DNA from: a virus | Strand: one strand, 5' to 3' | IMG/VR virus record: IMGVR_UViG_3300037193_002104 | Coordinates: 1 to 32,414 of that record | DNA: 32,414 nt | Shown: piece after piece, positions 22,201 through 30,350 of the stretch | Position numbering within the stretch: position 1 is the stretch's first letter | Layout: each line of letters opens with the position of its first letter | Program-made: the position numbers and the translations under genes | The notes under the pieces: model-generated | The model's database searches: none | Seen by the model: the letters and a program-made list of their open reading frames with translations, nothing else | Told to the model about the DNA's origin: nothing

Positions 22201-22735
22201 TCCTGGCCCGTTCACGCTGCTCTCGATCATGGGCGCGGTGATGTCCGATGAGAGCCCGCCGCTGCACCGATATTGGCTCTGGCGGATATGGTCGAGGTCG
22301 CTGCCGATCCTCGTCGTCTGCATGTTCAATCCCAGCACGGCAGACGCCCGCGACGATGATCCAACGATCAGGCGGCTTTGCCATTTCGCTCGGGCATGGG
22401 GCTATGGCGGCATCCTCGTCATCAACCTGCGCAGCTACCGCACCGCTGATCCAGACGAGTGCAAGGCCATGGGCAAGGCGTCATGCGGCGACGCCCAGCA
22501 CGACGCTTGGGCGCACGCTCTCGACATCGCGGCCCGGCAGGGCACGCCGATCTTGGTCGCATGGGGTAATCTGGCGAGCGCCGATGATGCCGTGCCGCTC
22601 TATGCAGCCGCTCCCGACATCGATCTGATCTGCCTCGGCCTCAACAGCAACGGCTCGCCTAAGCATCCCATGGCGCGAGGCCGCAATCGCGTGCCCGACG
22701 ATCAGCAGCCGATTCCGTTCGGGCTGGCCGCCTAA
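22190..22735 (+). CDS. DUF1643 family protein
   Basis: The 181-residue protein matches DUF1643: RYWLWRIW (residues 27-34), LVVCMFNPSTAD (41-52), DDPTIRRLCHFARAWGYGG (56-74), VINLRSYR, GDAQHDAW and a late WGNLAS segment. The family is common in phages and mobile elements; its biochemical role is not established. It overlaps the 48-residue gene, and the following gene starts inside its TAA (TAATG). Confidence 0.85.
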   Translation: MADDPGPFTLLSIMGAVMSDESPPLHRYWLWRIWSRSLPILVVCMFNPSTADARDDDPTIRRLCHFARAWGYGGILVINLRSYRTADPDECKAMGKASCGDAQHDAWAHALDIAARQGTPILVAWGNLASADDAVPLYAAAPDIDLICLGLNSNGSPKHPMARGRNRVPDDQQPIPFGLAA

Positions 22736-23016
22736 TGCCGCGCCTCAAGCGGGCCGACGAGCTGCGCCGCAAAGAGCAATTCCTGCTCGTGTGCGCCAAC
22801 GGCAAGGCGCTCGCCACAGTCCAAGGGATCGACGACACGTTGACCGAGCGTGACCTGGCACCGCCCGAGATCGCCGAGCGTGTGCGGCCCGATCCCGTCA
22901 TCGGCCTGCATATCCGGCTTTCCCGCGCTGTCATCGTGCCAGACGTGCCGCGCTGGCGCATGTCGCTGCTCACGATATGGGTTTCGCCGAGTGATCGATT
23001 CGAGCTGTATGTCTGA
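22735..23016 (+). CDS. Small phage protein, unknown function
   Basis: The 93-residue protein starts MPRLKRADELRRKEQFLLVC and has a basic helix followed by a beta-rich domain with many Val and Arg (AVIVPDVPRWRMSLLTIWV). It overlaps the next methyltransferase gene by eight bases. No family is recognised. Confidence 0.5.
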   Translation: MPRLKRADELRRKEQFLLVCANGKALATVQGIDDTLTERDLAPPEIAERVRPDPVIGLHIRLSRAVIVPDVPRWRMSLLTIWVSPSDRFELYV

Positions 23017-24283
23017 CCGGATCGCCCTGCATCACGCCGATTGCGTCGAATGGCTGCGCGCGCTCGCGGTGCAGATCGAGGCAGGCGAGGCCGAGCCATT
23101 CGACGGCTGCGCGACCGATCCGCCCTATGAGATCGGTTTCATGGGCAAGAGTTGGGATTCGAGCGGCGTTGCGTTCCAGCCCGAGACGTGGCGGGCCGTG
23201 TTCGACTGCCTCAAGCCTGGCGCGCACCTTGCGGCCTTCGCCTCGACGCGGACCTATCACCGGATCGCCTGCGCAATCGAAGATGCGGGATTCGAGATCA
23301 GGGATCAGCTCGCTTGGGCCTACGGGAGCGGGTTTCCCAAGTCGCTGAACGTGTCGAAGGCAATCGACAAGGCGGCGGGTGCGGAGCGCGAGGTTGTCGG
23401 CGCTGGCAAATGGGCTGGGCGCGAAAGCTCGACCGATTTCGGGCTCGTCAATGACGATGCTTGGCAGGGCGGGGCGGATCGAAAAGAAACCGCCCCCGCC
23501 ACCCCCGAGGCTGCGCAATGGGCCGGATGGGGCACCGCTCTCAAGCCCGCATGGGAGCCGATCTGCCTCGCCCGCAAGCCGCTGATCGGCACCGTCGCCG
23601 CGAACGTGCTGGCGCATGGCACCGGGGCGATCAATATCGATGCGTGCAGGATTGAGGGCGCTGATGCCGAGGAAGGGCGGACACGGCATGGCGGTGGGAT
23701 TCCCGGCAATGGCTCATCGTATGAGCTGCCGGATTACCAAGCGCCAATGCCAGCGGGCCGCTTTCCCGCGAACCTGCTGCACGATGGCAGCGAGCAAGTG
23801 CTGGCGTGGTTTCCTGATACGCAGAGCGGGCAACTGCTGCCAACGCATGACGCCAAGGAATCAACCAATGGCTCGATGAGCGGCAAGAATTACGCGGGGC
23901 GGATCACAGGCGAGTTTGGTGGCGATTCCGGCTCTGCCGCTAGATTCTTCTACAGCGCCAAGGCGGGCCCGCTCGACCGCATCGGTAGCGAGCACGCCAC
24001 GATCAAGCCCGTCGATCTGATGCGATGGCTCTGCCGCCTGCTCACCCCGCCAGGCGGGCGCTTGCTCGATCCCTTCGCAGGCTCGGGCACAACCGGGATT
24101 GCCTGCATAGCCGAGAGCTTCGACTGCACGATGATCGAGTTGGACGCCGCGCACGTCGCCGACATCGAGCGCAAGCTGGCATTCCTGCGCGGCAAGGGCG
24201 GAATGCGGACGGTCGAGCAGCATCGCAAGCGCCGCGACCTCGGCAAGCTCAAGGATGATCCGGGGCCGCTGTTCGGCGGGTGA
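23009..24283 (+). CDS. DNA methyltransferase with DPPY motif (adenine or N4-cytosine)
   Basis: The 424-residue protein starts MSDRIALHHADCVEWL. The catalytic DPPY is at residues 37-40 near the N-terminus (CATDPPYEIGFMGKSWD), and the SAM-binding DPFAGSGTTG is near residue 365 (LLDPFAGSGTTGIACIAE), giving the beta-class order in which the catalytic motif precedes the SAM motif. A long, variable middle (residues 130-330) is the target-recognition region and contains GTGAINIDACRI, a segment I recall from phage enzymes of this type. It is the third methyltransferase in the window. The start was chosen at 23009 (overlap with the previous stop); the open frame runs further upstream. Confidence 0.85.
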   Translation: MSDRIALHHADCVEWLRALAVQIEAGEAEPFDGCATDPPYEIGFMGKSWDSSGVAFQPETWRAVFDCLKPGAHLAAFASTRTYHRIACAIEDAGFEIRDQLAWAYGSGFPKSLNVSKAIDKAAGAEREVVGAGKWAGRESSTDFGLVNDDAWQGGADRKETAPATPEAAQWAGWGTALKPAWEPICLARKPLIGTVAANVLAHGTGAINIDACRIEGADAEEGRTRHGGGIPGNGSSYELPDYQAPMPAGRFPANLLHDGSEQVLAWFPDTQSGQLLPTHDAKESTNGSMSGKNYAGRITGEFGGDSGSAARFFYSAKAGPLDRIGSEHATIKPVDLMRWLCRLLTPPGGRLLDPFAGSGTTGIACIAESFDCTMIELDAAHVADIERKLAFLRGKGGMRTVEQHRKRRDLGKLKDDPGPLFGG

Positions 24284-24320
24284 TTGCATCGGCGATTCGC
24301 CCGCGATAGAACGCCGTGCC

Positions 24321-24800
24321 ATGCTGATGGCCACGGGATCACATGGGGAGCTTTCGCGGCAAAGCCGCCCGTGCCCGCCCGATTTCGAGGTCATATTCGT
24401 CGAGCTTGGCCGCCTCGAATGCGAGGCCCATTTCCGCGCTCGCCGCACAACCGTCACGCGCTGGCTTGAGGAATCGGGCAAGGCCAAGCTGATCCGCAAG
24501 CGGGCCGAATTCGTGAGGCATCAGCGGATGGTTGCGCGGGCCGGAAAAAACGGCCGGGCCAAGCCCGCCGATCAGGGCAAGGCGGATCAGCGCAAGGTCG
24601 ATCTGCAGCTCGTCGCCCTCGCCATCGTCTATCTGCAGCGGCGCGAGAATGGCGGATGGGTGATCGTGCCCAATTGCACGGGCTACATTACCGGCACACG
24701 CCGCCGCAGCGCGGCCGAGGTTGTCGAGTTGGCCGAGCGCAAGGGCTTTAACCGGCAGCGGGCGCTTGAGCAGATCAGGGCTTTCGCCGAGCCAAACTAG
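24321..24800 (+). CDS. Putative DNA-binding phage protein
   Basis: The 159-residue protein starts MLMATGSHGELSRQ. Residues 35-62 (LGRLECEAHFRARRTTVTRWLEESG) look like an HTH with a TVTRWL recognition helix, followed by a basic helix (KLIRKRAEFVRHQRM) and a second helical part. It lies in front of the terminase genes and could be a regulator of late genes, by inference. The ATG at 24321 has no clear ribosome site; TTGCAT, 16 bases and ATAGAA just upstream may be a promoter giving a very short leader. Confidence 0.5.
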   Translation: MLMATGSHGELSRQSRPCPPDFEVIFVELGRLECEAHFRARRTTVTRWLEESGKAKLIRKRAEFVRHQRMVARAGKNGRAKPADQGKADQRKVDLQLVALAIVYLQRRENGGWVIVPNCTGYITGTRRRSAAEVVELAERKGFNRQRALEQIRAFAEPN

Positions 24801-24949
24801 GCGGGCGGGTTGATGAGCCGGGCCGCTCTGCCGCACCGGGGCCTCGGATAGACCGCCCGCCGCAACCGCTCCAACCGCAGATGATCCTCTCGCGCCGCGC
24901 AGTGCGCGCAATGGTCGCTGTCGAAATAGGCTCGCTCGGAATAGTTCAT
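24797..24949 (-). CDS. Possible 50-residue protein on the opposite strand
   Basis: In the 213-base gap before the terminase genes a minus-strand frame reads MNYSERAYFDSDHCAHCAAR, with a C-x2-C pair, a helical RLERLRRAV region and one later Cys. It has no ribosome site and would oppose its neighbours. Part of the frame coincides with a 9-bp inverted repeat (24800-24808 with 24853-24861). I keep it only as a possibility; the gap otherwise shows no gene. Confidence 0.25.
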   Translation of the reverse strand: MNYSERAYFDSDHCAHCAAREDHLRLERLRRAVYPRPRCGRAARLINPPA

Positions 24950-24978
24950 GCGGCAGACCGTGCCACCAAACCGTTGAT

Positions 24979-25013
24979 TTGCGGTTAACGCCGCCGCCGA
25001 CTATATCCCGCGC
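24979..25013 (+). promoter_or_regulatory. Putative promoter giving a leaderless terminase message
   Basis: TTGCGG (24979-24984), 17 bases, TATATC (25002-25007) make a reasonable sigma-70-like pair, and the ATG of the terminase small subunit follows only six bases later, where transcription would be expected to begin. No Shine-Dalgarno precedes the start. This fits a leaderless mRNA, which alphaproteobacteria translate; it is an inference. Confidence 0.5.
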
Positions 25014-25568
25014 ATGGCTGATCGACAGGACAAGCGCGGCGCACCGCCAGGATCGCGAGGCAACGTGCCTCATGTGCGCAACGAAACCGCTGCCGCCATC
25101 GTCGAGCGCCTGGCCGGATATGGCATGCCTCAAGCCGCAATCAGTGGTTTTCTCGAATGGGCGGGGAAGGAATTGGTGGCTCTCGGCATCGGTTATCAAG
25201 GCTACGGTGTCGATACGCTCACGCGCCACTATCGCGACGCACTCGATCGAGGGAAAAAGCCCGGCCTCGAAACGCTCATGCACCGCATGTATGCGATGGC
25301 GATGATGGAAGATTTGCCGCCCGGCGTGACTCCGGACGTGGCCTATCGCATCGCCAGCGACAAGCTCATGGCGCTGCTCAACGTGCAGCATGGCATCATG
25401 CCCCATCAGTCGCACCGGCACGCCGGGCCGGGCGGTGGCCCGATCCCGATCGTTGCGCTAGAAGCGCTCAACGACGAGGAGCTAGATTGGCTTGAACGCA
25501 TTAGCGCAAAACTTTCCGCTGCCGCCGCTGGATCAGATCAGGGCGGAACGGGCGAGGCGGGCAGCTAA
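25014..25568 (+). CDS. Terminase small subunit (putative)
   Basis: The 184-residue protein starts MADRQDKRGAPPGSRGN and has a helical N-terminal DNA-binding part (AAIVERLAGYGMPQAAISGFLEW, region 26-48), an oligomerisation-like helical middle (GVDTLTRHYRDALDRGKKPG, LMHRMYAMAMMED) and an acidic helical C-terminus. Its length and its place directly before TerL support a small terminase, which recognises phage DNA for packaging. The start lacks a ribosome site and sits six bases after a promoter-like TATATC. It overlaps TerL by 77 bases, and the overlap contains TerL's ribosome site. Confidence 0.6.
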   Translation: MADRQDKRGAPPGSRGNVPHVRNETAAAIVERLAGYGMPQAAISGFLEWAGKELVALGIGYQGYGVDTLTRHYRDALDRGKKPGLETLMHRMYAMAMMEDLPPGVTPDVAYRIASDKLMALLNVQHGIMPHQSHRHAGPGGGPIPIVALEALNDEELDWLERISAKLSAAAAGSDQGGTGEAGS

Positions 25569-27153
25569 CCGCGACGCCCAGACCGAGGCCCTGTCGCACG
25601 AAGCCGAGTTGGTGAAATGCGGCCGGGACGCGGCGGGCGTCGTGCATTGGTTCAACAAGTATTGCTGGACATACGATCCGCGCCTGCTCGGCAAGCGCGA
25701 TCCGGCAACCGGGCAGCAGATGACGCCCTATGTCCCCTTCCTGCTCTGGCCGCGCCAGGTCGAATTCATCCACTGGCTATGGGAGCGCGTCGAGGCGAAT
25801 GAGGAATGGCTGGCCGAGAAAAGCCGTGACACCGGAGTTTCCTACCTCTGCTGCGGATTCGCGCTCAACCGATGGCTATTCGCCGAGGGCTTCAAGGCGA
25901 CATTCGGCAGCCGCAAGGTCGATTATGTCGATAAGAGCGATCAGCCCGATTCGCTATTCGAGAAACTGCGGATCATGGCCCGCCGCCTGCCCGCATGGAT
26001 GATGCCCGAGGGCTTTCTGTGGCAGCGCCATTCCAACTATCTGCGGCTCACCAACCCGGCCAACGGCGCGCTGATCTCGGGCGAGGGCGGCGAGGACATG
26101 GGGCGCGGCGGTCGCTCGACGATCTACATCGTCGATGAGGCGGCTTTCGTGCCCAACGCCGAGAATGTCGAAAAGGCGCTCTCTGGCAATACCGACTGCG
26201 TCGGTTGGGTTTCGAGCGTCAACGGCATGGGCAACCTGTTCGCTCGCAAGCGTCACTCGATCCTGGCCGAGCATCAGATTTTCCGGCTGCACTACAGCGA
26301 CGATCCGCGAAAGACGAAGGAATGGGCCGAGGCCAAGAAAGCCTCGATGTCCGATCCGGCGAGTTGGGCGAGCGAGTATGAGATCGACTATGCGGCCTCG
26401 GTCGAGGGTGTCTGCATCCCGGCGATATGGGTTGCTGCGGCGCAACGGCTGGCCGCGCTGCTCGCCGAGCGGGGCGAAGCGATCCATTCCAATCTCGATT
26501 TCACGCTCGGCCTCGACGTTGGCGCGGGCAAGGCCAAGAGCGTCGTTGCGCCGAGGCGCGGGCCCATCGTCGCGGTGCCTCGATCGCGCGGTGATCCCGA
26601 CACGATCGGCACGGCGCATTGGGCGCTCGGCATCGCGCTAGAGCTGCAAGCCCGCCTGCTCAACTACGATTCGCCGGGCGTCGGCATCGGCGTGACATCG
26701 GCGCTCAAGCATAGCGAAAACACGCCCAAGGCTCTCGTCGTGCAGCCGATCAACACGGGCGATTCGCCTGATGATCGCCGCCGCTGGGAGGATGGCAAGA
26801 CGAGCGATGAAATGTTCCGCAACCTCAAGGCGGAAATATGGTGGCTGGCGCGCGTCGCGTTCCAGCGCACCTATCAGCATGTCCTGTGGCTTGAGGGAAA
26901 GACGATCGAGCAGGGCGCGAAACAGCATCCGGTGAGCGAATTGCTGGCCATGCCCAAAGGCGACGTCGAGAGTGATCGGCTGGCGAGCGAGCTTTCGGTC
27001 GTCAAGTATTTCAAGACGGAAGCGGGCAAGATCATCATCGAGAGCAAGGATCAGCTCGCCCGGCGCGGGATCAAGTCGCCCGACTATGCCGATGCGTTCG
27101 TTCTGACATTCATCGAGCGCCGGAAGGGCCGCTACACGCTGGAAAACCTCTGA
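25492..27153 (+). CDS. Terminase large subunit
   Basis: The 553-residue protein is a TerL ATPase-nuclease. The Walker A region is atypical, EKSRDTGVSYLCC (residues 109-121), Walker B is STIYIVDEAAF (209-219, D215 E216), the coupling motif region SVNGMGN follows, and the nuclease core has D342 in TLGLDVGAGKAK and a late Asp cluster SPDYADAF near residues 531-538. It cuts concatemeric DNA and drives it into the prohead. The TTG start is supported by GGAGCTAG at 25478-25485, six bases upstream inside the small subunit gene. The next ORF starts 47 bases after the stop. Confidence 0.88.
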   Translation: MNALAQNFPLPPLDQIRAERARRAANRDAQTEALSHEAELVKCGRDAAGVVHWFNKYCWTYDPRLLGKRDPATGQQMTPYVPFLLWPRQVEFIHWLWERVEANEEWLAEKSRDTGVSYLCCGFALNRWLFAEGFKATFGSRKVDYVDKSDQPDSLFEKLRIMARRLPAWMMPEGFLWQRHSNYLRLTNPANGALISGEGGEDMGRGGRSTIYIVDEAAFVPNAENVEKALSGNTDCVGWVSSVNGMGNLFARKRHSILAEHQIFRLHYSDDPRKTKEWAEAKKASMSDPASWASEYEIDYAASVEGVCIPAIWVAAAQRLAALLAERGEAIHSNLDFTLGLDVGAGKAKSVVAPRRGPIVAVPRSRGDPDTIGTAHWALGIALELQARLLNYDSPGVGIGVTSALKHSENTPKALVVQPINTGDSPDDRRRWEDGKTSDEMFRNLKAEIWWLARVAFQRTYQHVLWLEGKTIEQGAKQHPVSELLAMPKGDVESDRLASELSVVKYFKTEAGKIIIESKDQLARRGIKSPDYADAFVLTFIERRKGRYTLENL

Positions 27154-27157
27154 AACG

Positions 27158-27199
27158 TGAACCTAGCTTTGCTGCGCGGCCTGCCATAGATTGCGCGCC
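27158..27199 (+). promoter_or_regulatory. Promoter-like element before the portal gene
   Basis: The 46-base gap between TerL and the portal carries TGAACCTA (27158-27165), 25 bases, then TTGCGCGCC directly before the ATG at 27200. TAGATT lies eight bases before the ATG as a possible -10. Exactly the same words and spacing appear before the gene at 30586. No Shine-Dalgarno is present. Confidence 0.5.
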
Positions 27200-29218
27200 A
27201 TGAGCGGGAACCTCGTCAACGTGCGCCCCAAGCCGGGCTTCGTCATGGACGCATCAGGCTCGATCGTTCCGGCTCGCGGCAACGCCAGCCCGATCGCAAT
27301 GATGATGATGGACCGGCTCTCGAATCTCGTGAGCGGGATGGGCACGACCGTCGATAGGGCGGTGTATTCCGGATACAATTTCGCCGCCGCCAACCCGGCC
27401 CAAGTCGAGGCCGCCTATCGCACGAGTTGGCTGATGCGCAAGATCGTCGATATCCCGGCGATCGACATGACGCGGGCCTGGCGCGCATGGCAGACAGAGG
27501 GCGACGAGATCGAATTGATCGAGGCCGAGGAAAAGCGGCTCGGCCTCAAGCAAAAGTGCAAGCGCGCGCTGATCCTGGCGCGGCTATGGGGCGGCGGCGC
27601 GATCGTCATCGGTGCCAAGGGCCAAGGCAACGATCCGATGCAAGAGCTGCGGCCCGATGCCGTTACCAAGGGCGGGCTGCTCTATCTGCACGTTTTCGCC
27701 CGCAATCAGATCACGCCCAGCGGCCAGATGATCACCGATCCCGAAAGCGAATGGTTCGGCCAGCCCGAGAAATTCACCCTCACGCCGCTCAATGCGCAGC
27801 CGATCGATATCCATCCCTCGCGCGTTGTCGCCTTCGTCGGGCAGCCCGCGCCCGAGGGCTCGACGATGATGGTCGATTGGTTTTGGGGCGATCCGCTCTA
27901 TCAGTCGCTCATGACGGCGCTGCAGAATGCCGATCTTTCGCTCGACGGCTTCGCGGCCCTGATCAGCGAGGCCAAGAACGACATCATCAAGATTCCCGGC
28001 ATGATGGAATCGATCGCGTCGAGCGAATACGAGGGGCGGCTGCGCGACCGGCTCGCCATCGCCAACTCGACGAAATCGATCTGGCGCGCGCTGCTGCTCG
28101 ACGGCGAGGAAGATTGGGAACAGCGCCAGGTCACATGGGCGGGCATTCCCGAGATCATCGGAACCTATCTGCAGGTCGTCGCTGGCGCTGCCGATATCCC
28201 GGTTACGCGCATGCTCGGGCAGTCGCCCAAGGGCCTGCAATCGACCGGCGAGGGCGAGGAAAAAGACTATCACGCGATGATCGAGGCGCGGCAGGATGAA
28301 TTGCTCACGCCCGCGCTCGACCGTATCGATCAATTCCTGATCCGCTCGGCGCTGGGCAGCATGCCGCCTGAAATTTGGTGGCGGTTCAATCCGCTCGTGC
28401 GGCTCACACCCAAGGAAGCGGCCGAGGTCGAAAGCAAGCGCGCGCAGACGATCAAAACCTACAGCGACACCGGCCTCATCGAGCCGCCCGCGCTCGCCAA
28501 GATGGCCAAGAACGCGATCACCGAGAGCGGCCAGTGGCCGGGCAGCGAGGATGCTTTCGACGAATTCGAGGCCGATTGGGAGCAAGAGGGCAAGCCCGAT
28601 CCGCTCGATCTCGCCGAGAATGATCCCGAGGCTGTCAATGAGCTGCGCACGCCGCAAGAGCGCGCCGCCAACGATCACCGCGCGCCGCGCCGGATCATCG
28701 ACGCCAAGATCGAGGATGCGAGGCCGCGCACGCTCTATGTGAGCCGCAAGCTCGTCAACGCGGACGATCTGATCCGCTGGGCGAAGGCGCAGGGCTTCAC
28801 GACGACGCAGCCAGCAAGCGAAATGCACGTCACGCTCGCTTTCAGCCGCAAGCCTGTCGATTGGATGGCTGTCGGCGATGATTGGTCGAGCGACGAGGAC
28901 GGCAAGATCAGGGTCAAGCCTGGCGGGCCGCGCATGATCGAGCGCATGGGCGACGGCAACGCGGTCGCGCTGCTGTTCCGCAATGACGCGCTTGAATGGC
29001 GGCATCGGCGCATCCACGAGGAATCGACCGGCGCAGAGTGGAAATGGCCCGAGTATCAGCCGCACGTCACGATCACTTGGGAAGCGCCCGCCGACCTCGA
29101 CCTCGACAAGATCGAGCCATTCACCGGCCCGCTCGTGTTCGGCCCGGAAATCTTTGCCGAGGTCGTCGAGGATTGGGAAAAGACGGTCGTTGAGGATCGC
29201 CGCCTCGGGCCGCTCTGA
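27200..29218 (+). CDS. Portal protein with C-terminal Acb1-like 2H phosphoesterase
   Basis: The 672-residue protein has an N-terminal DUF1073-type portal domain (residues about 20-470: VYSGYNFAAANPAQVEAAYRT, LARLWGGGAIVIGAKG, ALQNADLSLDGFAAL, TRMLGQSPKGLQSTGEGE, all family hallmarks). After an acidic linker, residues about 510-665 form a 2H phosphoesterase: Y513 in LYVSRKL, H543-x-T545 in MHVTLAFS, and H622-x-T624 in PHVTITWE, each at the right distance. Two HxT motifs define the fold; T4 Acb1 uses the same pairs to cleave cyclic-nucleotide signals of the CBASS defence, and DUF1073 portals are known to carry such a tail. So it should form the portal ring and also act against host signalling. 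TTG at 27191 is an alternative start. Confidence 0.85.
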   Translation: MSGNLVNVRPKPGFVMDASGSIVPARGNASPIAMMMMDRLSNLVSGMGTTVDRAVYSGYNFAAANPAQVEAAYRTSWLMRKIVDIPAIDMTRAWRAWQTEGDEIELIEAEEKRLGLKQKCKRALILARLWGGGAIVIGAKGQGNDPMQELRPDAVTKGGLLYLHVFARNQITPSGQMITDPESEWFGQPEKFTLTPLNAQPIDIHPSRVVAFVGQPAPEGSTMMVDWFWGDPLYQSLMTALQNADLSLDGFAALISEAKNDIIKIPGMMESIASSEYEGRLRDRLAIANSTKSIWRALLLDGEEDWEQRQVTWAGIPEIIGTYLQVVAGAADIPVTRMLGQSPKGLQSTGEGEEKDYHAMIEARQDELLTPALDRIDQFLIRSALGSMPPEIWWRFNPLVRLTPKEAAEVESKRAQTIKTYSDTGLIEPPALAKMAKNAITESGQWPGSEDAFDEFEADWEQEGKPDPLDLAENDPEAVNELRTPQERAANDHRAPRRIIDAKIEDARPRTLYVSRKLVNADDLIRWAKAQGFTTTQPASEMHVTLAFSRKPVDWMAVGDDWSSDEDGKIRVKPGGPRMIERMGDGNAVALLFRNDALEWRHRRIHEESTGAEWKWPEYQPHVTITWEAPADLDLDKIEPFTGPLVFGPEIFAEVVEDWEKTVVEDRRLGPL

Positions 29219-29541
29219 TGAAGCAGGTCGTGCAGGCCACGGTCGTCGAGCGCATCGAGAGCGTTGAGGGACAGGCCGCAGGCGCGGTTGAATATCGCGA
29301 GATCGACGGCGTTGTTCGCGGGCTGGCCTGCCGGTGCCCATGCGGCTGCGGCGCTGAAATGTGGCTGCCCGTGCGGCTCATGGGATCGCCGCGCACCAAG
29401 CGGCCCGAATGGCAATGGAACGGCAACCGCCACAATCCGATCCTGCAACCCTCGGTGTTCAACTCGGGCCTGCCCTGCCGCTGGCACGGCTATCTCGGCG
29501 CGAGCAACATGAAGATGCCCGGCTATTGGGTTGAGGTCTGA
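29218..29541 (+). CDS. DUF6527-like zinc-binding phage protein
   Basis: The 107-residue protein has CRCPCGCGAEMWLPV (residues 38-52), then WQWNGNRHNPILQPSV (65-80) and LPCRWHGYLG (85-94), the layout of DUF6527 with its Cys/His zinc site. Its role is unknown, but it is often found in phage head operons. It shares TGATG with the portal and the next gene starts inside its stop (29541). Confidence 0.7.
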   Translation: MKQVVQATVVERIESVEGQAAGAVEYREIDGVVRGLACRCPCGCGAEMWLPVRLMGSPRTKRPEWQWNGNRHNPILQPSVFNSGLPCRWHGYLGASNMKMPGYWVEV

Positions 29542-30350
29542 TGCGATACGACCTCGCGATCATGGCTCGCCGTCTCGGCCTCAAGCGCCGCGAGACGACA
29601 TTCGCGCCGATCCTCGTGACCTCGGCGCAGGCCAACACCCTCGCCGCGATCTCGCACCGCATCCTCGCCGGTTGGTATGGCTCGCGTGCGCAGATCGTCG
29701 AAATCTATGAGCGCGAGTTGGCGCGGCGCGTGCAGACCGATGCGATCGACGAGCTGACATCGCTGTTCGCGCGTCTCGGCGACGAGGTATCGCGGCTGCT
29801 GCTCGACCTCACGCCTGCGCTGCAGGGCTGGGCATTCGCGGTTGAACAGTGGCACCGGGGGAAATGGGCGAGGACCGTGCTGGCGGGCACCGATGTCGAT
29901 ATCTCGACCATGATCGGGCCGAGCGATGCTGTCGAGTCGATCGAGACGTTCATGGCCCGCAATACCGCGCTCATCCGCAACGTGAGCGATGAGACGCGGG
30001 CCAAGATCGCCGATCTCGTCTATCGCGGCCTGCAGCAGCGCACGCCGAGCAATCAGGTTGGCCGGGTGATAGCCGAGACGCTGCGCCTCGCGCGCCGTCG
30101 CGCCAACCGGATCGCGGCGGATCAATCGACCAAGCTGGCCGCTGCGCTCGACCGGCAGCGCCAGCGCGAGGCGGGGCTTGATCACTGGAAATGGCGGCAC
30201 TCGGGCAAGCTGCACTATCGGCCCGAGCACAAGGCGCGCGATGGCAATGTCTATACCGACAAGACAGCGCCCGAGGATGAACCTGGCGAGCTGCCATTCT
30301 GCGGATGCGTGCGCCAAGGCGTCTTGATCATCGACGGGGTTGCGTTCTAG
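29541..30350 (+). CDS. Phage head morphogenesis (MuF/SPP1 gp7-like) protein
   Basis: The 269-residue protein carries the MuF minor head domain: helical N-terminal two-thirds (QTDAIDELTSLFARLGD and PSDAVESIETFMARNTAL, then RTPSNQVGRVIAETL), followed by RIAADQSTKLAAALDRQR, HWKWRHSGKLHYRPEHKARDG and PFCGCVRQGVL, the diagnostic C-terminal box. MuF-type proteins sit near the portal and are injected or help head assembly. No toxin domain is fused. The start is on the TGATG of the DUF6527 gene. Confidence 0.85.
   Translation: MRYDLAIMARRLGLKRRETTFAPILVTSAQANTLAAISHRILAGWYGSRAQIVEIYERELARRVQTDAIDELTSLFARLGDEVSRLLLDLTPALQGWAFAVEQWHRGKWARTVLAGTDVDISTMIGPSDAVESIETFMARNTALIRNVSDETRAKIADLVYRGLQQRTPSNQVGRVIAETLRLARRRANRIAADQSTKLAAALDRQRQREAGLDHWKWRHSGKLHYRPEHKARDGNVYTDKTAPEDEPGELPFCGCVRQGVLIIDGVAF

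Noticed and set aside
24800-24861. GGCGGGCGG/CCGCCCGCC inverted repeat as a terminator
   Set aside because: Loop of 44 bases and no T-run; kept only as a comment on the gap before terminase.
27584-29341. 585-codon open frame on the minus strand opposite the portal gene
   Set aside because: Its sequence is an antisense shadow of the portal in GC-rich DNA; no ribosome site, no domain, and the plus strand carries a clear portal-Acb1 protein.
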